This document shows, in pieces, positions 34,946 to 43,049 of a DNA stretch of 43,049 bases. The position numbers and the translations under genes are program-made. Under the pieces are notes generated by a model. That model saw only the letters and a list, made by a program, of their open reading frames with translations, ran no database searches and had not been told where the DNA came from. Source of the stretch: Geitlerinema sp. P-1104 (lineage in GTDB: Bacteria > Cyanobacteriota > Cyanobacteriia > Cyanobacteriales > Geitlerinemataceae); the NCBI GenBank assembly GCA_012911965.1, contig SMDP01000010.1, positions 1 through 43,049 on the forward strand, written 5' to 3'. The first letter of the stretch is position 1; every line of letters begins with the position of its first letter.

Positions 34946-35278
34946 TTGAAAAAGCTCATTTCTACGGTCTTAGTTTTTGCGGCTTTGGCTCTATTTAGCT
35001 TAAGTGGAACGGCCTATGCCGGTGACGTTGCCAGTGGCGCCAAAATTTTTAGTGCTAACTGTGCCGCCTGTCATGCCGGGGGTGGCAATGTGGTCAATGC
35101 GGCGAAAACCCTACGCAAGGATGCCTTAGAACGATATGATATGGCATCTGAGGAGGCCATCATCAATCAGGTCACAAAGGGCAAAAATGCCATGCCTGCC
35201 TTTTTGGGTCGTTTGAGTGACAAAGACATTGCCGATGTAGCGGCTTATGTTCTCTCGAAGGCTGAAAGCGGCTGGTAG
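34946..35278 (+). CDS. petJ: Cytochrome c6
   Basis: Soluble thylakoid-lumen c-type cytochrome that carries electrons from cytochrome b6f to photosystem I (or to the terminal oxidase), replacing plastocyanin. The 110-residue precursor has a signal peptide ending AYA/GD (after residue 25). Mature features are the heme-binding CAACH (Cys39, Cys42, His43), the axial Met83 in [11 protein letters not shown] and the terminal [14 protein letters not shown]. The start is a TTG at 34946, fixed by a strong AAAGGAGA 7-8 bp upstream and by the MKKL-like signal start; no ATG is available. It stands alone with its own promoter. Expression is probably tied to copper or redox state, as in relatives. Confidence 0.96.
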   Translation: MKKLISTVLVFAALALFSLSGTAYAGDVASGAKIFSANCAACHAGGGNVVNAAKTLRKDALERYDMASEEAIINQVTKGKNAMPAFLGRLSDKDIADVAAYVLSKAESGW

Positions 35279-35403
35279 AGAGGACGGTTAACGTGAGCCT
35301 GCTGAGCTAGTTGGCATAATCAGGCTAATATATCACCGCGTGAGGGGGTCGGCTGTTATGTCCACTCCTGCACGCGGCGTTTGCGTAAGGGCTGTATTAG
35401 GTT

Positions 35404-35420
35404 GTGGCTGAGTCAGCCAC
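35404..35420. other. Perfect palindrome at the end of the 31-residue gene
   Basis: GTGGCTGA and TCAGCCAC are exact reverse complements around one central base and include the stop codon of the minus-strand 31-residue frame. There is no T-run. It could stabilise the 3' end of that short transcript or bind a regulator. Confidence 0.4.
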
Positions 35421-35508
35421 CCCGGGAAAAGGCCCCCATTACCAGCGCGGATAAGAGCAAGCCAGGTGAGAGTAATAGGGCCAGCATAAACAATTCATGG
35501 GTGGTCAT
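35413..35508 (-). CDS. 31-residue hydrophobic membrane peptide
   Basis: A very short open frame with an excellent AAGGAG Shine-Dalgarno 8 bp before its ATG. The product begins MTTHELFMLALLLSPG, continues as a single hydrophobic helix (LLLSALVMGAF) and ends SRGG. Its size and form match the smallest photosystem or cytochrome b6f subunits (29-40 residues), but the sequence is not one that I can assign to PsaM, PsbT, PsbM, PetL, PetN or Ycf12. It lies between petJ and a PH-like membrane protein gene, 92 bp downstream of the latter on the same strand. The strong ribosome-binding site is the main evidence for translation. Confidence 0.62.
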   Translation of the reverse strand: MTTHELFMLALLLSPGLLLSALVMGAFSRGG

Positions 35509-35600
35509 GGGCGAGTCTCCTTCAACGGTGGTTGGTGTGGGTCGGCTGTTTTGATATTGTAGACGACATTGCCAAGCCGGGGTGGGGGGGCGGTATTTTT

Positions 35601-36020
35601 TTAACTTTGGTTAAGATTTTGGCTGGGGGTGAGGCTGGCGGTTTTGATCGCCTCGATGAGCTTAAGCCAATCGTCTTGATGACAGAGCCAAGGATAGATG
35701 GGAATGCCAGTGGCTGTTTTTTTGGGGCAATAGACAATCTGGTTATTGTCAACGGTTAGGTCTTTGAGCGATCGCAAGTTATAGGTGCGGTCGAGTTTTC
35801 CCGTCAATTTATAAAGAGTTAATTCATGTTTAGAGAGGGTGAGATAGGTCTTATTCAAAAATAAATAGCCACCGTAAAGGGTGATAAAACCGGAGATGAG
35901 GCTAAAGGGAAAACCCCCTTTGAGGGAAACCACAAAGGCATCTAGAATCACAAAAATAGAGGCAAGAAATAAGGTGATGCCAATCCCTCGCCGGTAGCGA
36001 ACTTTCAATTCTTCAGCCAT
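35601..36020 (-). CDS. Small membrane protein with bacterial PH-like domain
   Basis: A 139-residue protein. After a charged start (MAEELKVRYRRG) come two closely spaced hydrophobic segments (about residues 13-33 and 37-54), then a soluble part: YLTLSKHELTLYKLTGKLDRTYNLRSLKDLTVDNNQIVYCPKK. The alternating pattern of a strand, a charged turn and LRSLKDLTV is what bacterial pleckstrin-homology (YdbS/YdbT-like) domains show after their membrane hairpin. The function is unknown. It follows prmA by 47 bp on the same strand and may be in its transcript. Confidence 0.7.
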   Translation of the reverse strand: MAEELKVRYRRGIGITLFLASIFVILDAFVVSLKGGFPFSLISGFITLYGGYLFLNKTYLTLSKHELTLYKLTGKLDRTYNLRSLKDLTVDNNQIVYCPKKTATGIPIYPWLCHQDDWLKLIEAIKTASLTPSQNLNQS

Positions 36021-36067
36021 AGTTTATGGTGACGGCTTTTTGCACTCAAGATAGATATCAATATCAC

Positions 36068-36961
36068 CTAACTGCGGCGAATGTTAAAACAACACCATTC
36101 TTGGCGTTTCCAAAGGGTAGCGACAATCCAGCCATGTTGTTCTAAGACATCTGCCATCGGTTTAGCTTGTTCGAGGAGAACGCCACTGATCACCCCCCAG
36201 GTATGGGGAGCGGCAATGGCACTCATTTGGGGAACTAGCTCAACAATGGTTTCCGCCAGAATGTTACAGAGAATCGCATCAACGGGTTGATGATTGGCGA
36301 GACTGAGGATGCGATCGAGGCTTCCCTCTTCCACCACCATCGTCTCGGTAGAAATATGATTGAGGGCCTGATTGGCCCGAGCCGCTTTCACCGCTAGAGG
36401 GTCCACATCCACGGCGTAAATCTTTTTCGCCCCCAAGAGGGCGGCCCCAATCGAGAGAATCCCTGAGCCACAGCCGATATCGGCAACGACGGGATGTTCT
36501 TCCCCCATGCTGAAACGCATTTCTAGGGATTCGAGACAGAGTTGAGTGGTGGCGTGGGCCCCAGTGCCAAAGGCGACACCGGGGTCGAGTTTCAGGAGAA
36601 TGCGATCGCTCCCCTGAGGAGGATCGAGCCAAGCAGGATAGACGGTAAAGCGATCGCCAATATCCGTCGGTTGCCAATGTTCCTTCCAACTACTGGACCA
36701 ATCTTCCTCCTCAATCAGGTGCCAATGAGTCCCTGGGGGCGGTAAATCAATGGCGATCGCATCCTGGCGCAGCCAAAGGGATAGAGCCGCCAAATCCAGC
36801 ATTTCCACCCGATCCTGATGAAGATAGGCCCGCATCAAACAGGAATCTGCTTGCGCTTCGCTCACCACTCCCCGACAGCCGAAGTTCTCCAAACGCCAGA
36901 AAATGGTTTCCTCCAACGCTGGATGTCCCAAAATTTGGATTTCCCACCAGCTACTGCTCAT
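36068..36961 (-). CDS. prmA: Ribosomal protein L11 methyltransferase
   Basis: SAM-dependent enzyme that trimethylates ribosomal protein L11. The 297-residue chain has the N-terminal substrate domain (about 1-115, [27 protein letters not shown] to [12 protein letters not shown]), the linker with [17 protein letters not shown], the SAM motif [31 protein letters not shown] (about 163-193) and [13 protein letters not shown], the post-I motif near the active site. A strong AAGGAG Shine-Dalgarno lies 4 bp before the ATG. It follows serA at 112 bp on the same strand, a frequent neighbour pair in cyanobacteria. Confidence 0.95.
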   Translation of the reverse strand: MSSSWWEIQILGHPALEETIFWRLENFGCRGVVSEAQADSCLMRAYLHQDRVEMLDLAALSLWLRQDAIAIDLPPPGTHWHLIEEEDWSSSWKEHWQPTDIGDRFTVYPAWLDPPQGSDRILLKLDPGVAFGTGAHATTQLCLESLEMRFSMGEEHPVVADIGCGSGILSIGAALLGAKKIYAVDVDPLAVKAARANQALNHISTETMVVEEGSLDRILSLANHQPVDAILCNILAETIVELVPQMSAIAAPHTWGVISGVLLEQAKPMADVLEQHGWIVATLWKRQEWCCFNIRRS

Positions 36962-37073
36962 AACTCCTTTTCCTTTAGACTGGGCGTGGGGCGATCGCTA
37001 TGTAGGCTTGAGTCATGCGATCGCCCCAGTTAACCGGGTTGATGCCACGATGCTCCCGGCTAGACACTCAGCC

Positions 37074-38657
37074 CTACATCGTGACGGTATAAGCGTCGCG
37101 AATCCCAGACACCTTGAGAATTTCCTCTAAAATTCCTTCGGGTAAGGGATCATCCAAACTCAGCACCATCACCGCATCACCCCGGACAATTTTGCGTCCG
37201 ACCTGCATACTGGCAATGTTGACATTAAAGCTACCCAACAGGGAACCAATGCGGCCAATAATCCCCGGCATATCCCGGTGACGGGTGAAGAGCATATGTT
37301 GAATCGGCGGCACATTAACCGGGAACTCATCCACGTTGGTAATCCGCAGTTCACCATCCCCGAGTAACGCCCCCGTGACAGTATGCTCACCCCGAGAACC
37401 TTTGGCTTGCAGGTGCAAGGAATCCGTATAGTCGCGAACCGAAGCATCCCGCATTTCAATAATACGGATTCCCCGTTCCTTGGCTTCAATGTTGGCATTG
37501 ACATAATTGACCCGTTCCCGTAGGGCGGGGGTCAACAGGCCTTTGAGAGCGGCAATGGTAATGGGTTTGCTGTCCTGATTGGCCAAATCCCCTTGCAGAG
37601 AAATGGTCAGAGACTCCACCCGGCCCCCAGCCAATTGTCCAACCATATTGCCCAAGGCCTCGGCCAGTTCCAGATAGGGACGCAGTTTGGCCAACGCATC
37701 GGGGTACAAGCCGGGGATATTAACCGCCGAACGAGCTGGAAGTCCCAGCAGTACATCGCGAATCTGCTCGGCCACATCGACTGCTACATTGACCTGAGCC
37801 TCAGCGGTCGAAGCGCCGAGGTGGGGGGTTAGAATCAGGTTTTTACCCCCATCCCGTAAGGAGGAGCCTTCTTCGAGGGGTTCATTGCCAAAGACATCGA
37901 GAGCGGCACCGGCGATGCGTCCTTCTTTCACCGCTTCGGCTAGGGCTGCTTCATCGATGAGTCCCCCACGAGCGCAGTTAATGATGCGGGCCGTGGGTTT
38001 CATTTTAGCCAGGGCCTCGGCGTTGATGAGGTTGGCGGTTTCCTCGGTGCGGGGAATATGCAGGGTAATATAGTCCGCCTCTTGAATCAGAACATCGAGT
38101 TCCACCAGACGACAGCCGATTTGTTCAGCGCGTTCGTTGGAGATATAGGGATCATAGGCAATCAGTTTCATGCCCATGGCTTTGGCAACATTGGCAACAT
38201 GGGAGCCAATTTTACCGAGGCCAATCAATCCCAGGGTTTTTTTGTAGATTTCTGCCCCGATAAAGGCTTTACGATTCCAATCTCCGCTTTTGACCGAGTG
38301 GTTGGCATCGGGGACATAGCGAGAGAGGGACATCATCATCGCTAAGGCGTGTTCAGCAGCGGCGATGGTGTTTCCTTCGGGAGAGTTAACGACAACAATC
38401 CCCTGACGGGTGGCTGCCGCCACATCGACGTTGTCGACACCTACCCCGGCGCGACCAATGATTTTCAGTTGTGCGCCGGCTTCAATGACCTCTTTGGTGA
38501 CTTGGGTTCCCGAACGAATCATCAAAGCATCGTATTCAGGAATAACAGAGATGAGTTCGGACAACGGGAGTCCGGTTTTGACATCAACTTGCGCGACTTG
38601 AGAGAGAATTTCGATCCCTGCGCGATCGACGGAATCGGAAACAAGAACTTTTGGCAT
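37074..38657 (-). CDS. serA: D-3-phosphoglycerate dehydrogenase
   Basis: First enzyme of the phosphorylated serine pathway, oxidising 3-phosphoglycerate with NAD. The 527-residue length marks the long (type I) form. The catalytic and NAD domains (1-315) hold LGLIGLGKIGSHVANVAKAMG, the Asp of LIAYDPY, and the catalytic Arg, Glu and His in NCARGGLIDEAAL, AALDVFGNEPL and LTPHLGASTAEAQ. The allosteric substrate-binding (ASB) domain (about 320-450) and a C-terminal ACT domain (FTRHRDMPGIIGRIGSLLGSFNVNIASMQVGR) suggest feedback control by serine. The 244-bp spacer upstream holds no gene; its promoter and that region's T7 tract near 38829 are not further resolved. Confidence 0.97.
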   Translation of the reverse strand: MPKVLVSDSVDRAGIEILSQVAQVDVKTGLPLSELISVIPEYDALMIRSGTQVTKEVIEAGAQLKIIGRAGVGVDNVDVAAATRQGIVVVNSPEGNTIAAAEHALAMMMSLSRYVPDANHSVKSGDWNRKAFIGAEIYKKTLGLIGLGKIGSHVANVAKAMGMKLIAYDPYISNERAEQIGCRLVELDVLIQEADYITLHIPRTEETANLINAEALAKMKPTARIINCARGGLIDEAALAEAVKEGRIAGAALDVFGNEPLEEGSSLRDGGKNLILTPHLGASTAEAQVNVAVDVAEQIRDVLLGLPARSAVNIPGLYPDALAKLRPYLELAEALGNMVGQLAGGRVESLTISLQGDLANQDSKPITIAALKGLLTPALRERVNYVNANIEAKERGIRIIEMRDASVRDYTDSLHLQAKGSRGEHTVTGALLGDGELRITNVDEFPVNVPPIQHMLFTRHRDMPGIIGRIGSLLGSFNVNIASMQVGRKIVRGDAVMVLSLDDPLPEGILEEILKVSGIRDAYTVTM

Positions 38658-38901
38658 AATGTGCAGCTTGGTGTTCGCTTATGGCAACCCCTCCCCATCG
38701 CTCGTGTGTCGGTTAGGGAGAAGAGGGCGCGATCGCTGGTGATTTGACGTTTGCAGCTTAAAGACACACTGCTCCACCGCCCGCCCGCAGATAGCCATTG
38801 TATCGGGAAAGTTGCACTGGGGATGCTTTTTTTCTGGATGTCTTTGCAATCATTAAGATCTGTACTATGCTCCCCTCTCGTGTTAAGGCAGTTCCTGGAG
38901 A

Positions 38902-40044
38902 CTAGGCTCGGTGAGCCAATCCCACAGCGTCCTGAATCCGGGAGAGTCCCTTGTCCTCTAACTTCTCAACTAAACCCGAGAGAACTTGTTTGGGAAGCCC
39001 GGGTCCTTCGTAAATCCAGCCGGTGTAGACTTCGAGTAAGCTAGCACCGGCTGTAATTTTCTCCCAGGCATCCTCGGCACTAGCGACTCCTCCGGTGCCA
39101 ATAATGGGCAGTTTGCCCTCGGTATAGTGCCAAATCTCCCGAATCACCTCCGTGGAGCGGGCTTTGAGGGGTGCGCCACTGATGCCCCCGGCTTCTTCTT
39201 GCAGGGATTTCCCGGTTTTAGCCAGGCGTTGTGTCTTTAAGCCGCTGCGAGAAATGGTGGTGTTGGTGGCAATGACCCCGCCTAGCCGTAAGCTCAGCAC
39301 CTGATCCAAAATGGCCCGTATTTCCCCGGTTTCCAAATCGGGGGCAATTTTGACTAGAATGGGCTTAGCATCTGCATTCATGTCCATCAGGGTTTTTAAA
39401 ATTTGCTCCAACCGTTCTGGAGCCTGGAGCGATCGCAGTCCTGGGGTATTGGGCGAGGAGACGTTGACCACAAAATAGTCCCCTAAGCCTTGTAAGACCT
39501 CGAAGCTATCGCGGTAGTCCCCGGTGGCTTCTTCTAGGGCTGTTACCTTTGACTTACCTAAGTTCACCCCGATGGGAATTTGGGGCAGTTGGGGCGATCG
39601 CACCTGCGTCAAGTTCTGGGCCATCCCGTTGGCCCCGCAATTATTAAAGCCCATGCGATTTAAAGCAGCTTGGTCTTCAATGAGGCGGAACAGTCGCGGA
39701 GGAGGATTTCCCGGTTGGGAATGCCAAGTCACGGTCCCGAGTTCTGCAAACCCAAACCCCAACGACCCCCACAACTCTCCCACCTCACCATTTTTGTCAA
39801 ACCCCGCCGCTAAGCCAAGGGGATTGGGAAAGGTCAGGCCCCAGAGGGTTTGTTGCAGTCGCTCATCTCGAAAACAGAAGCGTGTTTGCAGTTGGGAGGC
39901 GATCGCCCGAGCAACAAAGTTAGGCGGAACAACGCTCTGCTGGCGAGAAATATACCGCAGGCTGGCCATAAACCGACCATGTATCCATTCGGGATCTGCT
40001 GTGGCAAATAGGATTGGGCGAAAAATCTGTTGATATAGGTTCAT
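38902..40044 (-). CDS. pyrD: Dihydroorotate dehydrogenase (quinone), class 2
   Basis: Membrane-associated flavoenzyme that oxidises dihydroorotate to orotate and passes electrons to quinone, the fourth step of UMP synthesis. The 380-residue chain has the N-terminal helical membrane-association region (NLYQQIFRPILFATADPEWIHGRF) that defines class 2, followed by the barrel: FPNPLGLAAGFDKNGE, FAELGTVTWHSQPGNPPPRLFRL, NRMGFNNCGANG, VVNVSSPNTPGLRSLQ with the catalytic-base Ser, KIAPDL, ATNTTISR and IIGTGGVASAEDA. Length is slightly more than E. coli PyrD (336). Probably monocistronic; it diverges from the GAF-repeat gene at 40180 across a 135-bp spacer. Confidence 0.96.
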   Translation of the reverse strand: MNLYQQIFRPILFATADPEWIHGRFMASLRYISRQQSVVPPNFVARAIASQLQTRFCFRDERLQQTLWGLTFPNPLGLAAGFDKNGEVGELWGSLGFGFAELGTVTWHSQPGNPPPRLFRLIEDQAALNRMGFNNCGANGMAQNLTQVRSPQLPQIPIGVNLGKSKVTALEEATGDYRDSFEVLQGLGDYFVVNVSSPNTPGLRSLQAPERLEQILKTLMDMNADAKPILVKIAPDLETGEIRAILDQVLSLRLGGVIATNTTISRSGLKTQRLAKTGKSLQEEAGGISGAPLKARSTEVIREIWHYTEGKLPIIGTGGVASAEDAWEKITAGASLLEVYTGWIYEGPGLPKQVLSGLVEKLEDKGLSRIQDAVGLAHRA

Positions 40045-40179
40045 GGCAACCCCCTAAACGGCATCCTCTCAATTCAACCCTAAACTGGACTCAAGGTATA
40101 TCACAGACAATGTCCTGAGGTACACCTGAGGCACACCTGACGCTCTACCCGTTACTGCTCTGTTCCCCCCACCTGGCTC

Positions 40180-43049
40180 ATGCAAGACGCTTACACGACC
40201 ACTTCGGAAAATCCACTCATTAGTCTCAGTCATACCCTGCAAACTCTCCGGGACCAGGAGAGCATTGAAGCATTAGTGAGTACCACCCTAGACTACCTAA
40301 GGCGTGAGTTTAACTACGCTCTCCTCTGGGTTGGCGTCTATGACCGCCTCACGCACCGCTTACAAGGGGTTTCCGGACAACTCGAAGAGGGTCCGGCCAA
40401 TCTACCTCAACAGTTTGCCCTCAGTCCTGGGGACATTATGGAACAGACGGTGATTCAACAGTCGCCGGTGCAAGTGGCGGATTTACGGGAAGAAAGCCGG
40501 GGGGGACAATGGCAGACTCTGGCCAGCCGCTATGGGATTCAAGGAACGACCGTCTTTCCCCTCTGTCATCGTCATTTGTGTTTTGGGGTGGTGATGTTGG
40601 GATCAAGTCTCTGGGGTGACTTTCCTTCGACTGAGGAACGGTCTGTCCTCTCTATGCTGTTTGGGGAGTTGGCGATGGGATTTCACCAGGCGGATCTCGA
40701 TCAGCAACGTCAACGGCTCAAACGGCCCCATGAGCCGTTGTTGGAGATGATGTCTCAGTTGCCGGAGTCTCAGAGTTTAGATGCTCGCCTTATGACGATT
40801 GTGGCGACGACGCAGCAGTTTTTGATGCCGGCTCGCACTCATATTTATTGGTATGACGGTGAGCGTGCCCTGTTTTGGCTGCGATCGCGAGAGCAAGGGT
40901 CGAGTTACCGGCGTCACCGGCCAACGGGGGGGAGTACGTCTCGTAATGGCTCTCGGTATCAAGAAACTGAGGAGATCCCCTTGGCGGAGTTTAGTGGCTT
41001 TCATAAGACGCTCTGTGAGAATCGCTTGGTGGCTATTGGTGAGGCCTATTCCTCGTTAAAGGCGGATGCTACGAGTCGTTTGATGGCACAAATTGGGGCG
41101 CGATCGCTCCTGGCGGCTCCGATTCTCTCGAAAGGCCAGTTGTTGGGTTTCTTGTCGGTGGAGGGAACGGAGGCTCGTATTTGGAGGGAGGAGGAGAAGG
41201 ATTATATTCGCGGTGCGGCTCAGTTGGTGGCCATCGCCACTCCCCTGTCTCATCTACAGGAGCGTATGGCCGAGATTGAGCAGGATCGGGATTTGACTCT
41301 GGCGTTACCGGAGGAAACAACGAGTTTGGAAACCTATAGCCAACGGCTGAGTCAACGGCTCAAAGGGGCGCCGGTGTTGGTGTTTTCTGCGGATTCACAA
41401 ACTAATCAGATTGAGTTGATCTCCGTTTATCCGGTCAGTTCCGGTTGGCAAGCGGGAGAGTCGTTTCCTTCTCTCTCGTTTGTGGATTGGCAGTTGCTGC
41501 AACATAGTGAGGGGGCGATCGCGCTTCAGTTGGGAGAGGATTTTAGTGAAACCTCCACCCGAGGTGGGGGGGATATGCGCCTAACCTCTTGGCAACCGTT
41601 GTTTATTGAGGCGGGGGTGCGATCGCCCCTGATTGCCAATACGGAACCGGGACAACTCCCGAAAAGCTTTGTGGTGATTGCGGAGCCATCGGAACGGATG
41701 TGGACGACTTCAGAACGGGAGTTGGTGACGCTGGCCAGTCGTCAAGTGGGGCAAATTCTCCGCAGTCAAGCTATTCAACAGAATAGCCAACAGAATCAAA
41801 GGATGGTGAAGGGGATTCGCCATAGTTTGGATTGTTTGGCGAATGCCGAGACTTGGCAGGCTGCCGAAGCCAGTCATATTCAGTATTTAGCGGAGATGTT
41901 GGAATCTCCCTTTGTTGGCTTGGTGACTTGGGAGCCGGGGCTGAAAACGGGGATTCTCAGCACATTGGTGGAGCAGGAGGCCTATGGAATTGTGCCGGGC
42001 CAGGAGATTAATGTGAAGAAGGAACGACTCTTGCAAAAGGTGTTGTCTCGTTCTGGGGTGTTTGGCCCGGTTCCTGTCAATCGTCTGCCTCCCGTGAGTC
42101 AAGCCTGGTTGGGCCCGCTGCAAGGGTTGGTGTTGCGGGCGATCGCTCTGCAAACTTTCGCCACCAGTAAGGGGACTGGGGTGATTTTAGTGGCGGATTC
42201 TCCTCAACGGGAGTGGACGGAGCGTCAGGTGGAGGTGTTGGAGTTATTGGCGGGGCAGTTGGCCTGGGGACGACGGGCGGTGTTATTGGAAAAACGACTC
42301 AATCGTTATCGCGATCGCCTAGACCCCCTGAATTGGTACAAACAGCACCGTTTGGAGGAGCTTTATCGCAGCATTGGTTTAGATATTAAACAGCTCACCC
42401 AGTTAACGGATTTAACGGGAGGGGTGGCAAATTTGGAGGAGGATGATAGTCGGGCGCGATCGGTCCAACAAGTGCGTCATCAGGAGTTGTTACGTCACCT
42501 TTCTGATAGCCTCAATGGGGCGATTCATCTGCTTAAGTATGAGCAATGGCGTTTGCAACTGAAACCGGAACCCATCTCCATTGTGCGTCTGTTTTCTCGG
42601 GTGTTGGAGCGAGTGGAACCGGCTACAGCCAAACGACAAATTTGGATGCAGGTACATCGGGATGAGAATGTCAGTCTCTATGCTGATTCGGCTAAGTTTG
42701 AGTTAGTGTTTGTGGAGGTGTTGTTGGCCGCTTGTCGGCGATCGCCGGTGGGGGGGAGAATTGATATTTGGTATCGTCCGGTGACGGCAGAAGGGGAGGC
42801 GGGAACTGAGTTTGTTGAGCTTTCGGTGACAGATAGTGGCGACGTTAGTCCCCGAATTTTAGGGGCCTTCCAGCCGGCGATTCTCAGCGCCCCCCGAGAT
42901 AAGCGCGACGCGCTGGCGGCCTCTCCCTTGGACCGTCCACCGGGGTTAGAGTTGATTATTTTTGAGCGTTTGATGCGTCAGATGGGGGGAGATTTCCTGA
43001 TTGAGAAGATTGAGGATGGACGGATTGTGAGTCGTCTGTTGGTTCCCCG
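40180..43049 (+). CDS. GAF-repeat protein with degenerate histidine-kinase ATPase domain, 3' end cut by window
   Basis: A soluble signalling protein; 956 codons are present without a stop. From residue 5 there are several GAF-like units: about 8-175 (IEALVSTTLDYLRREFNYALLWVGVYDR), about 190-365 (MTIVATTQQFLMPARTHIYWYD), about 375-545 and about 550-705 (ILSTLVEQEAYGIVPGQ region). The end (about 735 on) aligns with a histidine kinase: an RHLSDSLNGAIHLLKYE helix, then the ATPase domain with N-box-like EVLLAACRRSPVGGRI (847-861), DSGDV (885-889) for the G1 box and GLELIIFERLMRQMGGDF for G2. The key Asn and the paired glycines are missing, and no His phosphoacceptor motif is seen, so kinase activity is doubtful. 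The ATG at 40180 is the first start after an in-frame stop at 40138 but has no Shine-Dalgarno. Confidence 0.82.
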   Translation, partial: MQDAYTTTSENPLISLSHTLQTLRDQESIEALVSTTLDYLRREFNYALLWVGVYDRLTHRLQGVSGQLEEGPANLPQQFALSPGDIMEQTVIQQSPVQVADLREESRGGQWQTLASRYGIQGTTVFPLCHRHLCFGVVMLGSSLWGDFPSTEERSVLSMLFGELAMGFHQADLDQQRQRLKRPHEPLLEMMSQLPESQSLDARLMTIVATTQQFLMPARTHIYWYDGERALFWLRSREQGSSYRRHRPTGGSTSRNGSRYQETEEIPLAEFSGFHKTLCENRLVAIGEAYSSLKADATSRLMAQIGARSLLAAPILSKGQLLGFLSVEGTEARIWREEEKDYIRGAAQLVAIATPLSHLQERMAEIEQDRDLTLALPEETTSLETYSQRLSQRLKGAPVLVFSADSQTNQIELISVYPVSSGWQAGESFPSLSFVDWQLLQHSEGAIALQLGEDFSETSTRGGGDMRLTSWQPLFIEAGVRSPLIANTEPGQLPKSFVVIAEPSERMWTTSERELVTLASRQVGQILRSQAIQQNSQQNQRMVKGIRHSLDCLANAETWQAAEASHIQYLAEMLESPFVGLVTWEPGLKTGILSTLVEQEAYGIVPGQEINVKKERLLQKVLSRSGVFGPVPVNRLPPVSQAWLGPLQGLVLRAIALQTFATSKGTGVILVADSPQREWTERQVEVLELLAGQLAWGRRAVLLEKRLNRYRDRLDPLNWYKQHRLEELYRSIGLDIKQLTQLTDLTGGVANLEEDDSRARSVQQVRHQELLRHLSDSLNGAIHLLKYEQWRLQLKPEPISIVRLFSRVLERVEPATAKRQIWMQVHRDENVSLYADSAKFELVFVEVLLAACRRSPVGGRIDIWYRPVTAEGEAGTEFVELSVTDSGDVSPRILGAFQPAILSAPRDKRDALAASPLDRPPGLELIIFERLMRQMGGDFLIEKIEDGRIVSRLLVP

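Noticed and set aside
1..43049. tRNA, rRNA, tmRNA, CRISPR, insertion sequence or prophage genes
   Set aside because: Scanning by eye on both strands found no T-loop/acceptor pattern, repeat-spacer array, transposase or phage structural gene.

Overview
The window is chromosomal DNA from a cyanobacterium. The signs are a class I cytochrome c6 gene (petJ) with a thylakoid-type signal peptide, the Calvin-cycle type GAPDH (gap2), a long cyanobacterial type RibBA, several small single-pass membrane proteins of photosynthetic style, and very many copies of the cyanobacterial HIP1 octamer GCGATCGC (fifty or more by eye, both strands, inside and between genes). Base composition is moderately GC-rich. 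A filamentous oscillatorian lineage would fit, but this sequence alone does not fix the genus. I saw no tRNA, rRNA, CRISPR array, insertion sequence or prophage; this is mostly a core-genome neighbourhood with a few accessory or lineage-specific genes.

Layout. 1-3.0 kb (minus strand): the 5' two thirds of glgB, a small exported protein overlapping a glutathione S-transferase gene, and a Met/Pro/Glu-rich lipoprotein. 3.2-6.3 kb (plus): a division cluster of an FtsL-like gene and ftsI, followed at 21 bp by a gene resembling DNA phosphorothioation-associated protein 4. 6.3-9.6 kb (minus): a CPA2 cation/proton antiporter with C-terminal Usp domains, and gap2. A 0.9 kb intergenic stretch follows. 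10.5-14 kb (plus): murC-murB, ybaB/ebfC and a low-molecular-weight tyrosine phosphatase. 14-15.5 kb (minus): a persulfide dioxygenase-like gene 3 bp from a TauE/SafE exporter, a probable sulfide-to-sulfite disposal pair. 15.7-19.8 kb: a 76-residue membrane protein with a clear promoter and terminator, gyrB (minus), miaA and an exported protein with a 17-residue tandem duplication. 19.8-25.1 kb: small conserved proteins, a sigma-70-like/TPR pair, a membrane-anchored VOC protein, ribBA and a 44-residue membrane protein. 25.4-34.1 kb: a large GAF/PAS/GGDEF diguanylate cyclase, dcd, adk, argS and a polytopic membrane protein. 34.1-40 kb: smpB, petJ, a 31-residue membrane peptide, a bacterial PH-like membrane protein, prmA, serA and pyrD. 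40.2 kb to the end: a GAF-repeat protein ending in a degenerate histidine-kinase ATPase domain, cut by the window edge.

Working together: murC, murB, ftsL and ftsI serve envelope synthesis and division; gap2, glgB and petJ serve carbon fixation, storage and electron flow; argS, miaA, smpB and prmA serve translation; adk, dcd, pyrD and ribBA serve nucleotide and flavin supply; the GGDEF protein, the pseudo-kinase and the sigma-like protein are signalling elements. The items most worth a second look are the orphan phosphorothioation-associated gene in the division cluster, the GAF pseudo-kinase, the persulfide dioxygenase/exporter pair, the three very small membrane proteins (31, 44 and 76 residues), and promoter-proximal repeats with helical-turn spacing.
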